A stretch of DNA of 64,000 nucleotides from Diphasiastrum complanatum. Taxonomy: Eukaryota > Streptophyta > Lycopodiopsida > Lycopodiales > Lycopodiaceae. The number at the start of each line of letters is the position of its first letter. The stretch's first letter is position 1. The notes beneath the pieces are model-generated. The model did not search any database, had not been told where the DNA came from, and worked only from the letters and a program-made list of their open reading frames with translations. Both the position numbers and the translations under genes were made by a program. Shown piece by piece: positions 22,607 to 33,869 of this stretch. Where the stretch lies: contig CM055095.1 in assembly GCA_029204225.1 (NCBI GenBank), positions 62,539,910 to 62,603,909 of the forward strand. The letters run 5' to 3'.

Positions 22607-24259
22607 ATGGCTTCTAATGTTATTGAGGTTTCTACTTCTTATGATGCAATTATTAAGAGGGAGTCTTGTGAAGGAAAGAGCAATGGAAGATTGGTTCTTG
22701 GGAAGATCCAAGGCATGGATCTCACATATCTTCATCAACTCAAAGGATTCTATGATTGTGAATTGATCACTCATGATCAAGATGGCAAAAGGTTGGTTGG
22801 AGAAGACTACATGGAGCAAATCGAGAGGCAATTTCTTCAAGGCAAGGGAAATCTCATTGGTGAGCTTATTGAGGTTTGTTATGGACTCAAGAGGGCTAGA
22901 TTTATTAGGTCAGATACTCATCTTCACCTACTCTACTTCATGTTGGATGGAAAGTTTGGAATCTGTCTTTTGATTTATGATGGTGACATTGTTTTCACTA
23001 ACCTTTGTGGAAATTCAAGATCAAGCATTGATGAGTTCTTGTTGGATATTGATCATATGTTTGAGAGGGAGTATTTCCAGAGGTTCAGGTCTGAAGATAT
23101 TCATATCTTTGATATCTTTGATGATCAAGAGAAATGTAAGCAAGTGGAAGCGACACACTTTGCTTTACTCACATGTTTTGGAGAATTTTCTTGTGTAGAT
23201 GACGCTATGCAAGTGGATATTGGTTCTCATATTTTTCATAATGGAAAAGCAAGTAATGGATCTAGAAAACAAATTTTGTTCAATGACTTTGATGATCAAG
23301 AGGAAGATCAAGAGGTTGGTCTCAAAGGGCTTCAACAACACAAAAGGAAAGGTGACAATTTGGAGCTAGTCAAGAGCATCAAAGGAAGGTTATTTGGCAA
23401 AGATGTTATGGATCTGTTTTTGCATCTTATTGAAGACTCAAGTAAAGTCAAAGGAGTAGCAAGGAAGTGTTGTTCAAGTTTACTTTACTTGTTCTATCTC
23501 ATGTTTGAGCTATTTCATGTGGATGTGTGCAAATTGTCAAGATATGGACAAACTAGCTACATTGTCTTGCAATATCTTATTGTTGGAGTTGTACTAGCAT
23601 TCTTGGCTGGTTTTGTTGATGGAAATGAAGCTATTGGAGGTTCATTATGTCACTCATCCATGATCAAGTTCTCAAGTGTTGAGCTACTTGATGCCAATGT
23701 TTGGAGATTGTCAAATTTTGGTGAATTCATGGCCATTTTCTTGTGTCAAGTAGATCTTGAAGATGGAATAGTGCAACCTACTTGGTTTATGGAGTCATGT
23801 GGTGCTGGATTTAAATCATTTATGTACTCACCTACTCATGGATTTCCAAGGTTTGATGGTTTCTTGTGGCAAGATGGAGATGGAGGCTCATTCATGGAGT
23901 TTTATGGTGGAGACATATCAAGAAAGGACAAAGTTGGAGGACACAAGCAAGCAAATGGTCATCACTCACATTTATTGTTTGGTTGCTGTAATTTTCCAGA
24001 GAGTTCAAAGTTTGAAACATGGAGGAATTATTTCATTCACATTCTATTTGGTTCTTTATGTTCTAGTTATATCTTGATGTGTAAAATTGATGTAACAAAT
24101 AGTGAAGCATCCAATTTGGACACTATTCTCTATATCAATTATGAAAGATACTTTAGAACCTTAGAAAGGAGATCTATACTTAGGATGGAATTCATTCTAA
24201 AGTTGGATCAAAGTTCTATTGTCAAAACTATGCCAAAACTAGTTGAAGAGGGAGTGTGA
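22607..24259 (+). CDS. Element I large open frame with altered reverse-transcriptase region
   Basis: An open frame of 550 codons from the first ATG (570 if the alternative TTG at 22547 is counted) ends four bases into the 3' LTR, overlapping the polypurine tract GAAGAGGGAG. Residues ~88-165 of the longer form follow the copia reverse transcriptase: EDYMEQ, then YGLKRA (112-117) and LLIYDGDIVFT (141-151), which occupies the place of the catalytic LLLYVDDIVFT. The YVDD box has become YDGD, so one catalytic aspartate is displaced and polymerase activity is unlikely. The remaining ~390 residues do not resemble RNase H in an obvious way. They include a hydrophobic stretch (YIVLQYLIVGVVLAFLAGFV) that could be membrane-inserted. 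A frame this long without stops in a decayed polymerase is unexpected. It could be a young relic, or a protein kept for another role. Confidence 0.55.
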   Translation: MASNVIEVSTSYDAIIKRESCEGKSNGRLVLGKIQGMDLTYLHQLKGFYDCELITHDQDGKRLVGEDYMEQIERQFLQGKGNLIGELIEVCYGLKRARFIRSDTHLHLLYFMLDGKFGICLLIYDGDIVFTNLCGNSRSSIDEFLLDIDHMFEREYFQRFRSEDIHIFDIFDDQEKCKQVEATHFALLTCFGEFSCVDDAMQVDIGSHIFHNGKASNGSRKQILFNDFDDQEEDQEVGLKGLQQHKRKGDNLELVKSIKGRLFGKDVMDLFLHLIEDSSKVKGVARKCCSSLLYLFYLMFELFHVDVCKLSRYGQTSYIVLQYLIVGVVLAFLAGFVDGNEAIGGSLCHSSMIKFSSVELLDANVWRLSNFGEFMAIFLCQVDLEDGIVQPTWFMESCGAGFKSFMYSPTHGFPRFDGFLWQDGDGGSFMEFYGGDISRKDKVGGHKQANGHHSHLLFGCCNFPESSKFETWRNYFIHILFGSLCSSYILMCKIDVTNSEASNLDTILYINYERYFRTLERRSILRMEFILKLDQSSIVKTMPKLVEEGV

Positions 24260-24908
24260 GAGATTGCAACTAGTTTAGTCTAGTTTAGTCACATCTTGGT
24301 AAATTGTCAATAAGAGGCCAAAACTCATTTTAGACTTAGAGATAAACTTTTTGAAGTTATATTAGTACAAAATATATTCAATAAACACTTTTTGAAAGTG
24401 TGGGAAAGTTGGTAGTCGAGTTCGAGAGAGATTCGAATTTGAACTTTGGGTACATTGAATCTAGACCCAAAAATAGTAGGGTTTACATTTTGGAGGGAAA
24501 GCCAAGTGGCCAAATAGGGTTTGGAAACTCTATAAAAGGATGTAACTCATGGAGAGACACATCTTATCTCTTCTATCTCTCATTTCATCATTATACATGG
24601 TCCTCTTTGGATTCTACTACTCATTGGTGCACTATCTTGGTGTTATCTTGCAATCTTGTGTGTAGAATGATCATTTATTTCTATTTTCGGTTCCACACGT
24701 GTGAAATATAGTAGGGTACTATAATTGTACGGACAACAAACATATTTTATATTTTGGTTCATGTTTGATCAATATCTCTTAGAGTTTGCATCTCATTTTG
24801 TATGTAGATGCTGATTTTTCTACATTGGCAGGATTGTTGGTTTGCTCCTTATTGTAACCAAAGATTTGGGACATGGATTGGATTTTGAATGATCTGAAAT
24901 CCTTCACA
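24255..24908 (+). repeat. 3' LTR of element I
   Basis: 654 bp, same ends and TATA box (24531-24537) as the 5' copy, with about 14 substitutions and no length change. Confidence 0.93.
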
Positions 24909-27652
24909 ACTACCACCATCGATCACTGATGACCAACCCTCAACTTCAGCGCCATATCTGAATGTGAGGGAAGAAGAAAGGCAATATCAGAAGATACGCC
25001 ATTGGGTGCAGAAAGCGCAAGAGGAGGAACAAGCTCAAGCGAGAGACATACCTGCAGAACCTCCTGTTGCTGAAGAACCAGTACCACAAGCGGGCTCACC
25101 ATTACGTACTGATCAGAATGATCAGTTACACCATCACGAACCACCATTCCACATGGTGGAACCCGAGGAACCACACATTGAAGTGCTCACAAGCCTGCTA
25201 GCAAGCCATGTTAATTTATCCCTTGGAGAATTACTGCAGATTGCACCACAAGCTAAAGGCCTTTTGGCACAGAAGCGGAACCAATAGCACCAGAGCCCAT
25301 ATATTGTGTGGGCTATGATGAGACAAGCAACACCCTCCACATTGGGACAGCATGGGAAAGTGAGGGAGACACAACATCACCCTGCCAATCAAGCACAAGA
25401 TATTTGAGGATGAGACAGCAGTAGTAGATGGAGGATTAGGTGTCAATTTGATCTCCACTACTTTGTATCGGAAGTGGGGCTTACAGGGATTGAAGCCAGC
25501 AAAATTCGCCATCAAGCTAGTGGATCAATCCTATGTAAAGCCAAAGGGTGTAGTCAACGACATCCCTGTGAAAATAGCAAGCATGATGTTTGTGATCACT
25601 TTTGTGGTAATGGACATACCAAAGTCCCTTATTGCCTACTGCATTTTACTGAGAAGACCATGGGTGAGGACTGCGCAAGTAGTTCACAACTGGGATACAG
25701 AGAAACTCATCTTTGAGAACAGAGAGCGGCTGTAAAGGTCGATCCAACCACATGGGCGGTGAAACCTATTGCACCAAGGCTAATGACGGATCATCCACGA
25801 CAGACCATACGATCAATTGCCCAAGGCAAGCCAAGGGGGGTTACTATGATTTGGAGACAGATGTCGTGATATGGACAAATGCATTAGCAAGGATTGACTG
25901 CCAAGCATGTCAATATGAATCGGATCTTGAACCCAGCACATCTTCACCCAAGTGTTATACCATGGACACACCAATTACATTTGGAGTGAATATGATCAAC
26001 GTAGCATGGATGTTAGCAAAAACTATTGAGAACCTAGTGGATGATGATTTAGTCCCTTGGCAACATGCTCTAACTTACAACAAGGAGATTGAGCTGATAG
26101 ATGAACAAGTCCTATAGTATATGGACCCAGATCGCTATGGAATCAAGAGAGTACCAGCTCAACCACCGCAAAAATCTGCTATGGCAAAAGTTTCTAAAAT
26201 AGATCCCCCAAGGACACATGTGCAAAAGAAGAGCCAGATAAAACAACGCTACAGCTAGGTGATCCAATGGAGTGATTCACCCGAAGAGGCTATAGCTATA
26301 GTGGATGTTGATATTTGCAACCACAAGGCGAATAGCCCACTAGTTTCGAAGAAAGACAACAAGGACGAATCCAACTTTGTGACAAGAAAAGATAAAAAGA
26401 AGGTGTTGAATTTCTTGAAGTCGATCAGAATGGACTCAAATGTAGCGTCATCTTCATCACAAATGACAAAAAACCAAAAAATTACCAGTTGTGCTAAGAT
26501 CAGCATGCTGAAGGAGGAGTCTCGTTGAGCACCAGTTCACGAGATGCCTGAGATTTTCAAGAATTATACCTTGGACGATGTGGTGATCATGATGTTGCAA
26601 GCACAATGAGAACCTAAACCAGCGGAACAAGTCTTTGAGGGACCTGTGCGAATGCAGTTGATGAACCTTGCCAAGCCAGGAGAAGAAGAAAAGATAGTGC
26701 ATGTGGGAGAGCAGTTAACGCCCACACAATTCAGAAGACTACAATCATTGTTGGTGGAATACAAGGATTGTTTTGCATGGAATTACAATGATTTAAAGGG
26801 TATCCCACCAACAGTAGTTCAACATACCATACCCTTGGTAGATGGAGCAGTCCCCAAGGTGAGCCATTATTACTGCTGCAACCTGAACTACACGGAGCTG
26901 ATCAAGCAAGAGTTGCAGAAACTGCTAGACGTCGATTTCATTTATGAAATCGAGCACACGAAGTGGGTGTCACCTATAGTTATAGTACCCAAGAATAACG
27001 GCAAAATGCGCTTTGTGTAAATTTGAAGGCACTAAATGTAGTCACCAAAAAGGACCATTTTCTCCTTACCATTTACGAAAAGTGTCCTGGATAGAGTAGT
27101 TGGAGCAGAAGCCTACAGTTTCGCGTCTTAAGATCAGCACAAGATAGCATTCGCCACTTAATGGGGGACTTATGTCTATAAGGTGATGCCATTCGGACTT
27201 TGTAACGCCCCAGGCACTTTTAAGAAGGCGACGTTCAAAGAATATTTGCAAAAACTTTTGGAGATTTTCTTGGACAATTTGTGCGTGCATGGACCTAATG
27301 CTAAGCACCTATCTGACCTAGAGAAAGTGCTACAAAAATGTCGCAGATTCCTTATCTCCTTGAACCGAGAAAAATGTCAATTTTGGGTTACACATGGCTT
27401 GATTCTTGGCCATATAGGATCTAGACATGGGATCGCCACAGACCTATCAAAAATCAGGATCATTGTTGATTTACCACCACTAGGAATGATCCGCAAGGTC
27501 TACATTATTATGGGTCATGCTAACTATTACCGGATTTTCATTCTAGATTTTGCGGAGTTAGCACGACCAATTTACAAACTCACAACGAATCCACATTGGA
27601 ATGAGGAAGCCCTCAAGGCTTTCCAGAAGCTTAAAGCTGCATTTTATCAGGA
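24909..27652 (+). pseudogene. Ty3/gypsy protease and reverse transcriptase (element H, right part)
   Basis: This continues the gag frame of 18870-19442. A Glu/Gln-rich linker leads to an aspartic protease (VVDGGLGVNLIS near 25420-25455), then a spacer with several frameshifts. The reverse transcriptase begins about 26650: the gypsy hallmark KWVSPIVIVPKNNGKMR (~26960-27015), a damaged middle with stops, then MPFGLCNAPGTF (27183). The catalytic box reads FLDNLCVHG instead of F-x-DD, so the enzyme is dead. The connection domain and the start of RNase H (NPHWNEEALKAFQKLKAAF) follow. It stops at about 27652 where reverse copia sequence begins. RNase H, integrase and both LTRs are absent. Confidence 0.88.
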
Positions 27653-29650
27653 ACATGTGCATAAGCTACACAGCCAAAGATTTTGACGTGAGACAGATTG
27701 GGCTTTCTACCCCAATGTGAATGATGCCACGATCATTGCGATTCGAGATGTATTCGCCACCTCGGTCTGTTTTGATCTACTTAACCTTGTTGTCTGTACA
27801 TCTTTCAGTCCAATTCACATATTCTGTGAATTTATTGAGTGCCTCAGATTTATTCTAAGTAGAATACACTCTGACAAATTTACTATAATCATCAATAAAG
27901 GTGATATTATATTTTGAATATCCTACTGAGATCACATTGAATGGTCCACATATGTCAGAGTGCACTAGCTCTAGAATCTTTTTGTTCTATAGGAGTCTTT
28001 GATGAATGGAGTGTGTGACATCTTGCCCTTCAAACATGCATCACAGGTGGTCGAACTGGTTGCATTCGAGATGCTGACCCCTGTTATCGTTCCATGATGA
28101 CTTGTTTGGTAAAGTACCATTGATTTCATGTGGCAGAGTCTTTTGTGTCACAAAGTATCTGGCTGGTCATCATGAGTCTGATGCACCTGATCTTCAGGTA
28201 GGTGTACCTTCATTTTTTTCTGCCTTGAGCGATCAGAGTACTGGCACTGGCGTCAATCACGTTGCTTCGTTAGAAAATATTACACGTATCCCTGCATCTG
28301 CTATTCTTGCTACAGAGAGCAAGTCTTGTTACAGAGTAGGTAGAACAGAACGTCTTCGAGTCGTCTGTCTCTGCCGTTGGTGTTGAGCCATAGTGAATCA
28401 ATACCGTTTACTTTATGCTTAGATTCATCTCCAAGAACTATGAATCTTGAAGGACCTACACTTCTGAAATTAGACATTATTCATATTGATGTCACGAAGT
28501 GTGAGGTGGCTCCTAAGTCTAGGATCACCTCATGTGTGTCAGATGTTGACGCTGCACACACATCTTCACAGATATAGACGGTCGAACAGTTTCTGTTCAT
28601 TCTTTCTTCGCCCATCTTCAAGCTCTCGGGCTCCTTGACATAGGATGAGCTGTTGCTGTTCTCCTGTCTGTTCTGTGCTAATTTGTTTCTCGGGTTCTGA
28701 CGGCAATCCATGGCTGCATGACCCTTCTTGTGGCAATGGATACACTCAATCTTGGAATTGAGCCAGCATGTATCTATTGTATGCCTGTCTCTTCTACATC
28801 TCACGCAAGTCTTCTTGTCTGCACCTTGCTATTTCGACCTCCCTTTGCACTTCCAGTTGCTTTTGTTGGTCCCCTCTGCTTGTTGGTCACGATCTTGCCT
28901 CTAATTCGACTCCCTCTTAGGCTTAAATCGTTTCTTGGATTTTTCTTTGTTGTCGTAGAGGGCCTGGTCAAAACCATCTTTGTGATCAAGATGTTCTCTG
29001 GCCTCGACTACCTATCAAATCTCGACAATCGCCTTTTTGAGGTCCATGGTAGGGTCTTTCACGAGCAGGGTTCTCGTCGTCTGGAATGATCTGATTAAGG
29101 CTCTCAACATGTAGGTGAGCTGTTTCTCAGTTGACACTGCATTCTCTGCTCCAGAGTTATGTAGTGATAGGAATAGATCCTTCATCTTTCTCATGAAAAA
29201 AGTGAGGTCTTTTCCATTCCACTGTAGATTCGTCAGCTGATCTTCCAGCATCATGATTTAACTTCTTGATTTCGGTTAAAATTTGGTGAGTAATGCATCC
29301 CACATCTCCTTAGATTTGGAGAGTGTTGCCAAGTCAAGTGTGAGACTATCTTCGATGGAAGATGATAGCAAGGCTACTGCCTTGTCATTTTAAACCCTCC
29401 ATTCGCGTAGGTCCTTGCCTGATGTTGTAGGCATCTCTTCTGTGTCATCCACCCAGGGGAAGAGTCCTTCGACCTTTAGTATCAAAGATGTCTTAACTTT
29501 CCAGGCTAGAAAGTTAGATCCTGAAGAATCAAGTATTGTGCAGATCTTGCTCTACATGCTGCTGATTGAAGCCATTGCTTCTGAAGTCTGTTCCCTCGTT
29601 GATGGTCGTTTGTCTGAATGCTTGGCCTCCTGGATCTGATAGCTTCTTGG
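27653..29650 (-). pseudogene. Ty1/copia gag-pol remnant (element E), reverse strand
   Basis: Read leftward from about 29650 it has gag (29254-29015 matches the LEDQLTNLQW..KDL block of D), the CCHC knuckle CIHCHKKGHAAMDC near 28770, and protease with the catalytic motif changed to LDLGAT near 28510. Pre-integrase and an integrase in pieces follow. Near 27700 an integrase deletion fuses GEYISNR with NDRGII and then with the GRKPN block. The junction with gypsy element H is at about 27653, so polymerase and the 3' LTR are missing. It is a close relative of C and D. Confidence 0.85.
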
Positions 29651-29679
29651 CTATGTCATATTATGACAAGATAGGCACG

Positions 29680-29691
29680 GCTTTGATACCA
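29680..29691 (-). other. Primer binding site of element E
   Basis: The reverse strand reads TGGTATCAAAGC, one change from the standard site, one base inside the LTR end. The same variant is used by the copy at 41089. Confidence 0.8.
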
Positions 29692-29692
29692 C

Positions 29693-30769
29693 TGATGAGA
29701 ATGTGTAACTGTCGCGAAGCCGAATCAAGCACGACTCTCTTGTTACTCGGATGGAGTTCAGATGCGATCGCTAGACATTGCCAGCTGAATCACTCCTACA
29801 GTCCTCTAGAATGTAGTCAAGCACTGCTGATCTACGTTTATAAAATTGATGGAGCATTCAACATAGTTTCAACCAAGGTGCGGAATTAAAATGAACAAGG
29901 AAACTTAGACACACGAATAACAGCAGACACATTTGCATTCTAGATCAGACATGACAAGAAAATCATCTACATTGATCTTTCTCTGATTCTTTAAGCACTT
30001 CATGCAAATCCACGCAGTGCGTTGGTGTGAGAGAAACACGGTTCTCTCACGAGTAATTGTCTCGCTTTACTAGCGGACAGTTGGATCTACAGATCCTAGA
30101 CATAATTGTCTTCGCACGCAAGAGGACATGTATTTTGTGATTTTGTCTTGATTGCTTACTAGCATCAGACTACTTCATTACACTGTATGTGTGTTCTGTC
30201 ATCTATATGTCAAGTATCATCCAGCAAGTATATAGTCGTTCTATGTAACTTTTAGATTAGAGTGATTAAGCATGTACAACTAATCAGGAAATTACAAGAG
30301 TGGCAGATTAGCCACGACCTAGATTGTATCTATTGATGTCATGCCATCAAGTCAGATATCTGTACTTCTGGTACTTGCATGATCTTGGCTGGTACTCTTT
30401 GGAGCGTGAAGGGCAGGAGAAGGTTTCACGACATTGGTTTCGTTTCCTTCGTTGGTTTTGTTCCCATCGTTGGTTTCGTTTTGGTCGTCTGCCTTTTCTC
30501 GTAATGGACCGTAAAGGGTTCTCATGTCAGACCACAAAAGATTCTCATTCGTGAATCTTTCGTATTCGCGAATCGTTCGTGTTCATCTCCTTTGACCTTC
30601 GTGTTCGCAAACTGTTCGTGTTCGTCTCTTTTGACTTTCGTGTTCGTGAACCGTTCTTGTTCGTCTCCTTTGTCTTTCATGTTTGCGAACCGTTCGTCTT
30701 CGTGTTTCGTGTTAGGCGGAGGGCTGAAAGCTAGCAAGGCTTTGTAGTTAGAAACAATTTGTTTCTTCA
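29693..30769 (-). repeat. 5' LTR of element E
   Basis: On the reverse strand it runs from TGAAGAAAC (30769) to ...ATTCTCATCA (29693), 1077 bp. It carries about four units of the ~39 bp internal repeat (about 30550-30715), more than the LTR of C. The LTR start sits in older retroelement DNA, with the primer site of that older element only ~80 bp away. Confidence 0.85.
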
Positions 30770-30837
30770 GACGAATCATAAATGGTTCTTCTCCCAAAAT
30801 TGAGCTTTTGAACAATGTACAACTACTCTTGACCTAC

Positions 30838-30849
30838 GCTCTAATACCA
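30838..30849 (-). other. Primer binding site of an older LTR element
   Basis: The reverse strand reads TGGTATTAGAGC. It adjoins a putative LTR end (TGACA) at 30850. Element E was inserted 68 bp downstream of it. Confidence 0.6.
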
Positions 30850-31130
30850 TGTCATCGATTGATCCTACAGTTTGCTCTACCAATCTAACAGACTAACTAA
30901 CAATTTGATTTACAATAGCAGAAGAAGAAAGCACACCGCACCTAATCAATACACATGTGAAATGCATATTCAAAGAGAAATAAATAGTATATATATGACA
31001 TCTATAGCTTGAGAATTCCGTTGCATGGCAAAACAGACCTCGTTACGAGAAGCGTGTCCCAACTTAATAACTATACTTGCCTTGGACTCAGCACTCATAC
31101 ACACTGTATGAATAGAATAAAATAGAAAAA
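30850..31130 (-). repeat. Probable LTR end of an older retroelement
   Basis: The sequence adjoining the primer site should be U5/R of a reverse LTR. It is AT-rich with no coding. The upstream boundary is not defined and I infer the length only loosely. Confidence 0.35.
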
Positions 31131-31374
31131 AAATTGCTAAAATCGCAAATTCACGTCCAATCAGTTAAACAAGACTTACATAATCCAATAGAGAGGAGGG
31201 CCAGGGAGGAGCACTCCCTTCCCCTTCTCCCATCACTTTCTTAAGGAGAGTACACAAGGAAAAAATATAAAGGCAAGTGGATGGGTGAAGGTACATGTAC
31301 TTCCCACCGCCCCCCCCCTCTTTTCCCTTTAGACATAGTTGCCATGGGAGGGTACACTACAACACCCGCCGCAA

Positions 31375-31850
31375 TTTGCGACGTGAATCGTGAGTTTAAT
31401 TTTTTTTAGTTCGTCGTGGATGTCGAAAAAACACGTCGCTATAAGGTCGTCGGAATCCGACAACTTTAAAACATGTCGCAATCCGACAAGCACAACCTGC
31501 CGGATTCGGAAACCAAAAATCCCAATGATTGAAAGGCAATCCGACGTGGATGTCGCAATGCGACGTACAAAGACTTTGCAAAAGGTCTGATGTGGATGTT
31601 GCATTGCAACGTCCAAAACACCTATCGGATTCCGACATCTGTAGATATAGAATGATGGAAAAATTTGTCCGACGGATGTCCGATGCCCATCTAACGTCCA
31701 TCCGACGTATACTTGGATGTCGGATTCCAACATCCCAGATAGACGTCGGAATCCGACGTATGTTAACAGAATGATAAAAAAAAAAGGTCCAACGTGTGTC
31801 CGACGTCTATCTGACGTGTTTGGATGTCAGATTCCTACGTCCCAAATTAG
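31375..31850. repeat. Subterminal repeat array of the CACTA element
   Basis: Short palindromic units such as GTCGGAATCCGACAA, GATGTCGCAATGCGACGT and GACGTCGGAATCCGACGT recur at uneven spacing in both orientations. CACTA transposases bind arrays of this kind next to the terminal repeat. Confidence 0.75.
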
Positions 31851-32396
31851 GTAGAAAAAAATAAAAAATGCGTAAAAAACAGCGTGCACATTTTTATCGG
31901 GCTGTTCTTGGAGTTGAGTTCTTGGAGAAGAGATGTTCGTGAATTGTTTTTAAAGCAATATTTTTGAGTTGCATTCAACATCTAGATCAAACAACAACTT
32001 AAGCATGAGGTACTTTTCAGTCTTAAATTACTTTTCATTTTATATTTTATTGCATTACTTCATGTCCATTATGAATGACAATACTTTATTGCATTGCTTT
32101 GTGCACATCATAAATTTCATTTAGATTTCTATATATGATATTGATTGTTGTTTTGAAATCCGACATTGCACATGGTTTTGAATTCGTAGTTGGTTATTAC
32201 GTCAATCCACATCTCTAAATTCAACATTGCATTTTTTGAAAAAAGAACATTGCACATATAAAAGCAATGGCAATATAGCACGATCATCTGCAATAATAAT
32301 ATTTTCATAATATCAATCAATGTATTACAAAATTGGTGCTTTAATGTTGCATGAGTCTTTCTAGATCTAACATCAACTAGAATTTATAAACCTAAT

Positions 32397-33388
32397 CTAC
32401 TTGTCATCGTCGTGACATCCAGTCTGCATGAACACAAGCAAACAAACTACATTAATATTTAATGCTTGAACATATTAAATTAAATAAAATTGATGTCGGA
32501 ATACAAACCACATTATTATGAATACAAAAACTAGTACTTACATTTGGAGAGTGACCCTCGCTCTTTAGTTTGTCGACTAATGCATCGTACAATTCCCTGT
32601 AGGCAAATTTGTATTCATCCTTAGTTGGCAGATGTCCATAGTCCGCCAACTATCCATGCATTCAATTTAAGTTGAGATTAATTTAGGGCTACGTTGGAGC
32701 AGCTAGTCATAATGCATATTAAAAAATAAAAGCATATGAAATCAAAGATAAACTATAAGAGTAGTATAAGTTCACTTATCATGCTTGCTTGCAATCATGT
32801 CTTTCCGCTCGAGCCCAACCTAGGATTGCCTATCCCATGCATCCTAGCGGCTGCAACATCTTTTTGAATCTTGTATTTATCTGGTGTTCGTTCATCCGCT
32901 TTTACATGGTTCCAATCATTTCTTGAACACTAGGAGGGCTTAGATTGCCCGTCTCTATAAGCTCGTTGTGCTATATCACGACGATGCCTAATCCATAAGC
33001 TCATATGCTTATGAATTTCCTTCTCCTTGAATTTCTCTTCTTGTTGGAATTCGTTACGAAGGGTACCAATAACCTGTCGTTTATCGGCGGCAGGTTGTTT
33101 GGACCATTTACTAAACAATCTGGCACCAAAATGGTGGCATAAAGAATAGAGCTAGTCCAAAATCACCCTCTCTTTTCTATTGGCAATTATATTGCCTTGA
33201 GGATCCATGTCATAATAAGGATTTGTGGATGACTCTTCGGTGGGGGCGGGAGCCGCGGCCGCTTGTGAGGGACCACCCTCATCTCAACTAAGCATACTTT
33301 GCAGTTGTGTGTTTTGCTCGGGAGTTAATGATTCATATAAATTTTTAACATAGTCTCCCGAGCTTTCACCACTGCCTGATCCCGACAT
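32397..33388 (-). pseudogene. CACTA-encoded TNP-like gene, spliced, with in-frame stops
   Basis: Start at 33388 (MSGSGSGESSGDY). The frame continues through an acidic/Gln segment and an Ala/Pro-rich linker to a basic helical region (FSKWSKQPAADKRQVIG, then LWIRHRRDIAQRAY) similar in layout to the plant En/Spm-type accessory transposase domain. A later exon (about 32541-32653, LADYGHLPTKDEYKFAYREL) is bounded by AG and GTAAGT, and a last 27 bp exon (32397-32423) ends in TAG after an acidic HDDDK. Three in-frame stops (after SMLS, after RVILD and after SKPS, though the last could be intronic) show that it is decayed. I am confident that it is coding-derived, less so of the family. Confidence 0.55.
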
Positions 33389-33869
33389 GATTACTACATT
33401 CATAAACATACAATACATTACAATAAACCCTAATATACTGAAATGAAGTAGAAAAGAAAATCGACTACAGAACTTTAATGCATATTGGAGTGGGACTTTC
33501 ATACCTGTGTTAACAAAAGGAGAGAGATATGTGTGTAGAGCCTGCACCAAGATGCAAAAGAATCATATAAGCGACAACGTATAAAAATAGTACTATCTAA
33601 AAATTAAAACATTAGAATCATACAATAATTTTATGCTATTTGTGTTTTGTACTTGTGCATATATGCAGTTTATCAAAACGAGATGAATTACATTCAGATC
33701 AGTCTAGCGATGAAGACACTACTCAAGCTAACAGGGTAAGTAATAAACATGCGTGTTTTCTTGTTCATAAAAACTTTGTTACTATAAGTTAAACTATTGT
33801 GCTAAAGTGACATGTACTTGATTTTTGTTTCTCGTACAGAAATTATTTTCAAAATAAAATATGGTGCAC

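Larger units (their letters stand above)
19448..24908 (+). mobile_element. Ty1/copia element I, complete with both LTRs
   Basis: Two 654 bp LTRs (19448-20101 and 24255-24908) start TGTGAGAGATT and end CCTTCACA. I count about 14 differences between them, so this is one of the younger insertions here. The primer site, polypurine tract (24245-24254) and both ends are in place. Flanks ACCAC (19443-19447) and ACTAC (24909-24913) fit a 5 bp target duplication with one mutation. Removing the element lets the gypsy frame continue. Inside are intact gag, a lesioned protease and a large non-canonical open frame; no integrase is recognisable. It is probably non-autonomous. Confidence 0.93.
31354..33860 (-). 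mobile_element. CACTA (En/Spm-type) DNA transposon, one end visible
   Basis: The left terminus reads CACTACAACACCC, the CACTA-type end. From 31375 to 31850 the subterminal region holds many short inverted GTCGGAATCCGAC-like and GACGT motifs, typical of transposase-binding subterminal repeats. A small spliced reverse-strand gene lies inside (32397-33388). I find no matching TGTAGTG end on the right; similarity to this element seems to stop near 33860, where leader sequence of a reverse LTR element begins. The right boundary is therefore an estimate. Confidence 0.7.
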
